DNA of 64,000 bases from Orlajensenia leifsoniae (lineage in GTDB: Bacteria > Actinomycetota > Actinomycetes > Actinomycetales > Microbacteriaceae). The translations under genes and the position numbers were made by a program. Positions 63,251-64,000 of the stretch are shown here, in pieces; the stretch's first letter is position 1, and every line of letters begins with the position of its first letter. The DNA lies in the NCBI RefSeq assembly GCF_004570845.1, contig NZ_SPQZ01000002.1:62001-126000 (forward strand), written 5' to 3'. The notes beneath the pieces were generated by a model that was not told the DNA's origin, ran no database searches, and saw only the letters and a program-made list of their open reading frames with translations.

Positions 63251-64000
63251 GTGAGCACCATCGTCGAAGCAGACGTCGTCACCGCAGTGTCGGCCATTGT
63301 GCGGAGGGACCAGGTGCTGACGGATGCCGCCTCCCTCGCCGCGTACAGCCACGACGATGCGGAGTGGGCCGCGTACGACCGCCCGCTCGCCGTCGTGCTC
63401 GCCGAGAGCACGCACGACGTGGCCGCCGTCGTTGCCTGGTGTGCGACGAACGGCGTCGCCGTCGTCCCGCGCGGCTCGGGCACCGGACTCTCCGGTGGTG
63501 CGAACGCCGTCGCCGACTCGATCGTGCTCTCCCTCGAGCGCATGACCGCTGTGCTCGAGATCGATGCCGACGAGCGCTACGTCGTCGCGCAGGCCGGTGT
63601 GATCAACGACAGGTTGCGCGCATCCGTCGCCGAGAAGGGTCTCTGGTATCCGCCCGACCCCGCGAGCTCGGCCATCTCCACCATCGGCGGCAATGCGGCG
63701 ACCAACGCCGGCGGCATCTGCTGCGTGAAGTACGGCGTGACCCGCGACTACGTGCTCGGCATGACCGTCGTGCTGGCCGACGGAGCCGTCGTGCAGCTGG
63801 GACGCCGCACGGCCAAGGGCGTCGCCGGCTACGACCTCACAGCACTCATGGTCGGCTCGGAGGGCACCCTCGGCATCATCACCGAACTCACGCTCAAGCT
63901 GCTGCCCCTGGCCGGCCGGGAGGAGCGCGCCGTGGTCGGGTACTTCCCGTCGCTGCACGCGGCGGGAGTCGCCGTCGCCGCGATCGCCCACGCCGGCATC
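63251..64000 (+). CDS. GlcD-type FAD-linked oxidase (C-terminus beyond window)
   Basis: At least 250 aa, running off the window end. The PP-loop FAD-binding motif VPRGSGTGLSGGANAV is clear, as are STIGGNAATNAGGICCVKYG and VGSEGTLGIITELTLK, matching glycolate oxidase GlcD / D-lactate dehydrogenase type flavoproteins. The GTG at 63251 (V-STIVEADVV) follows gggagag about 4-7 nt upstream. The substrate is a 2-hydroxy acid by family. Confidence 0.9.
   Translation, partial: MSTIVEADVVTAVSAIVRRDQVLTDAASLAAYSHDDAEWAAYDRPLAVVLAESTHDVAAVVAWCATNGVAVVPRGSGTGLSGGANAVADSIVLSLERMTAVLEIDADERYVVAQAGVINDRLRASVAEKGLWYPPDPASSAISTIGGNAATNAGGICCVKYGVTRDYVLGMTVVLADGAVVQLGRRTAKGVAGYDLTALMVGSEGTLGIITELTLKLLPLAGREERAVVGYFPSLHAAGVAVAAIAHAGI

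Overview
The window looks like the chromosome of a high-G+C actinobacterium, most likely a member of Microbacteriaceae. The evidence is very high GC with strong GC3 bias, the gene order ftsK - pgsA - cinA - clgR - DUF3046 - recA - recX - miaB - miaA, a mycobacterial-type SOS box before recA, and many genes whose start codon lies 6-7 nt after a TANNNT -10 box (leaderless transcripts). I cannot name genus or species from sequence alone.

Layout. 1-26.8 kb is conserved core: a GNAT/methyltransferase pair, dapB, a TIGR01777 epimerase, OsmC, a thioredoxin/DUF4395 pair, thyA-folA, dapA, ribonuclease J, then the ftsK-to-miaA block. It is followed by a processive GT2 glycosyltransferase with a GH18-like carbohydrate-active protein, dapF, a DUF2252 protein and a GNAT. 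26.9-30.5 kb is a small genomic island. It is bounded by tRNA-Pro(GGG) and a 35-bp near-copy of the tRNA 3' end (33/35 identical), and it carries an integrase C-terminal relic, an Xre/RES (MbcA/MbcT-like) toxin-antitoxin pair and one unknown membrane protein.

30.9-44.0 kb is the most unusual region, an expanded relative of the mycobacterial iniBAC locus. The plus strand carries two Asp/Asn/Ser-rich repeat proteins followed by two dynamin-like GTPases (IniA- and IniC-like). The opposing minus strand carries, in transcription order, a secreted DUF4397 protein, a class F-type sortase, a 55-aa small ORF, a membrane-anchored Hsp70-like ATPase, a STAND/LuxR regulator (IniR/MalT-like), an IniB-domain protein and a four-TM membrane protein. 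The IniB protein and the two repeat proteins share a homologous ~75-residue module, which ties the two facing gene groups together. I infer a cell-envelope or membrane stress-response system: IniR-like activator, dynamins remodelling membrane, repeat proteins as partners or scaffold, and Hsp70/sortase/DUF4397 as accessory parts.

44.3-64 kb is mixed: an ABC-F ATPase, DUF808 membrane protein, GNAT, APC permease, monooxygenase-like protein, a collagen-like membrane protein, a formate-dehydrogenase-type molybdoenzyme with FdhD, a UbiB-family kinase, a complete olefin (long-chain alkene) cluster oleA - oleBC fusion - oleD, an aldo/keto reductase and the start of a GlcD-type flavin oxidase cut by the window end.
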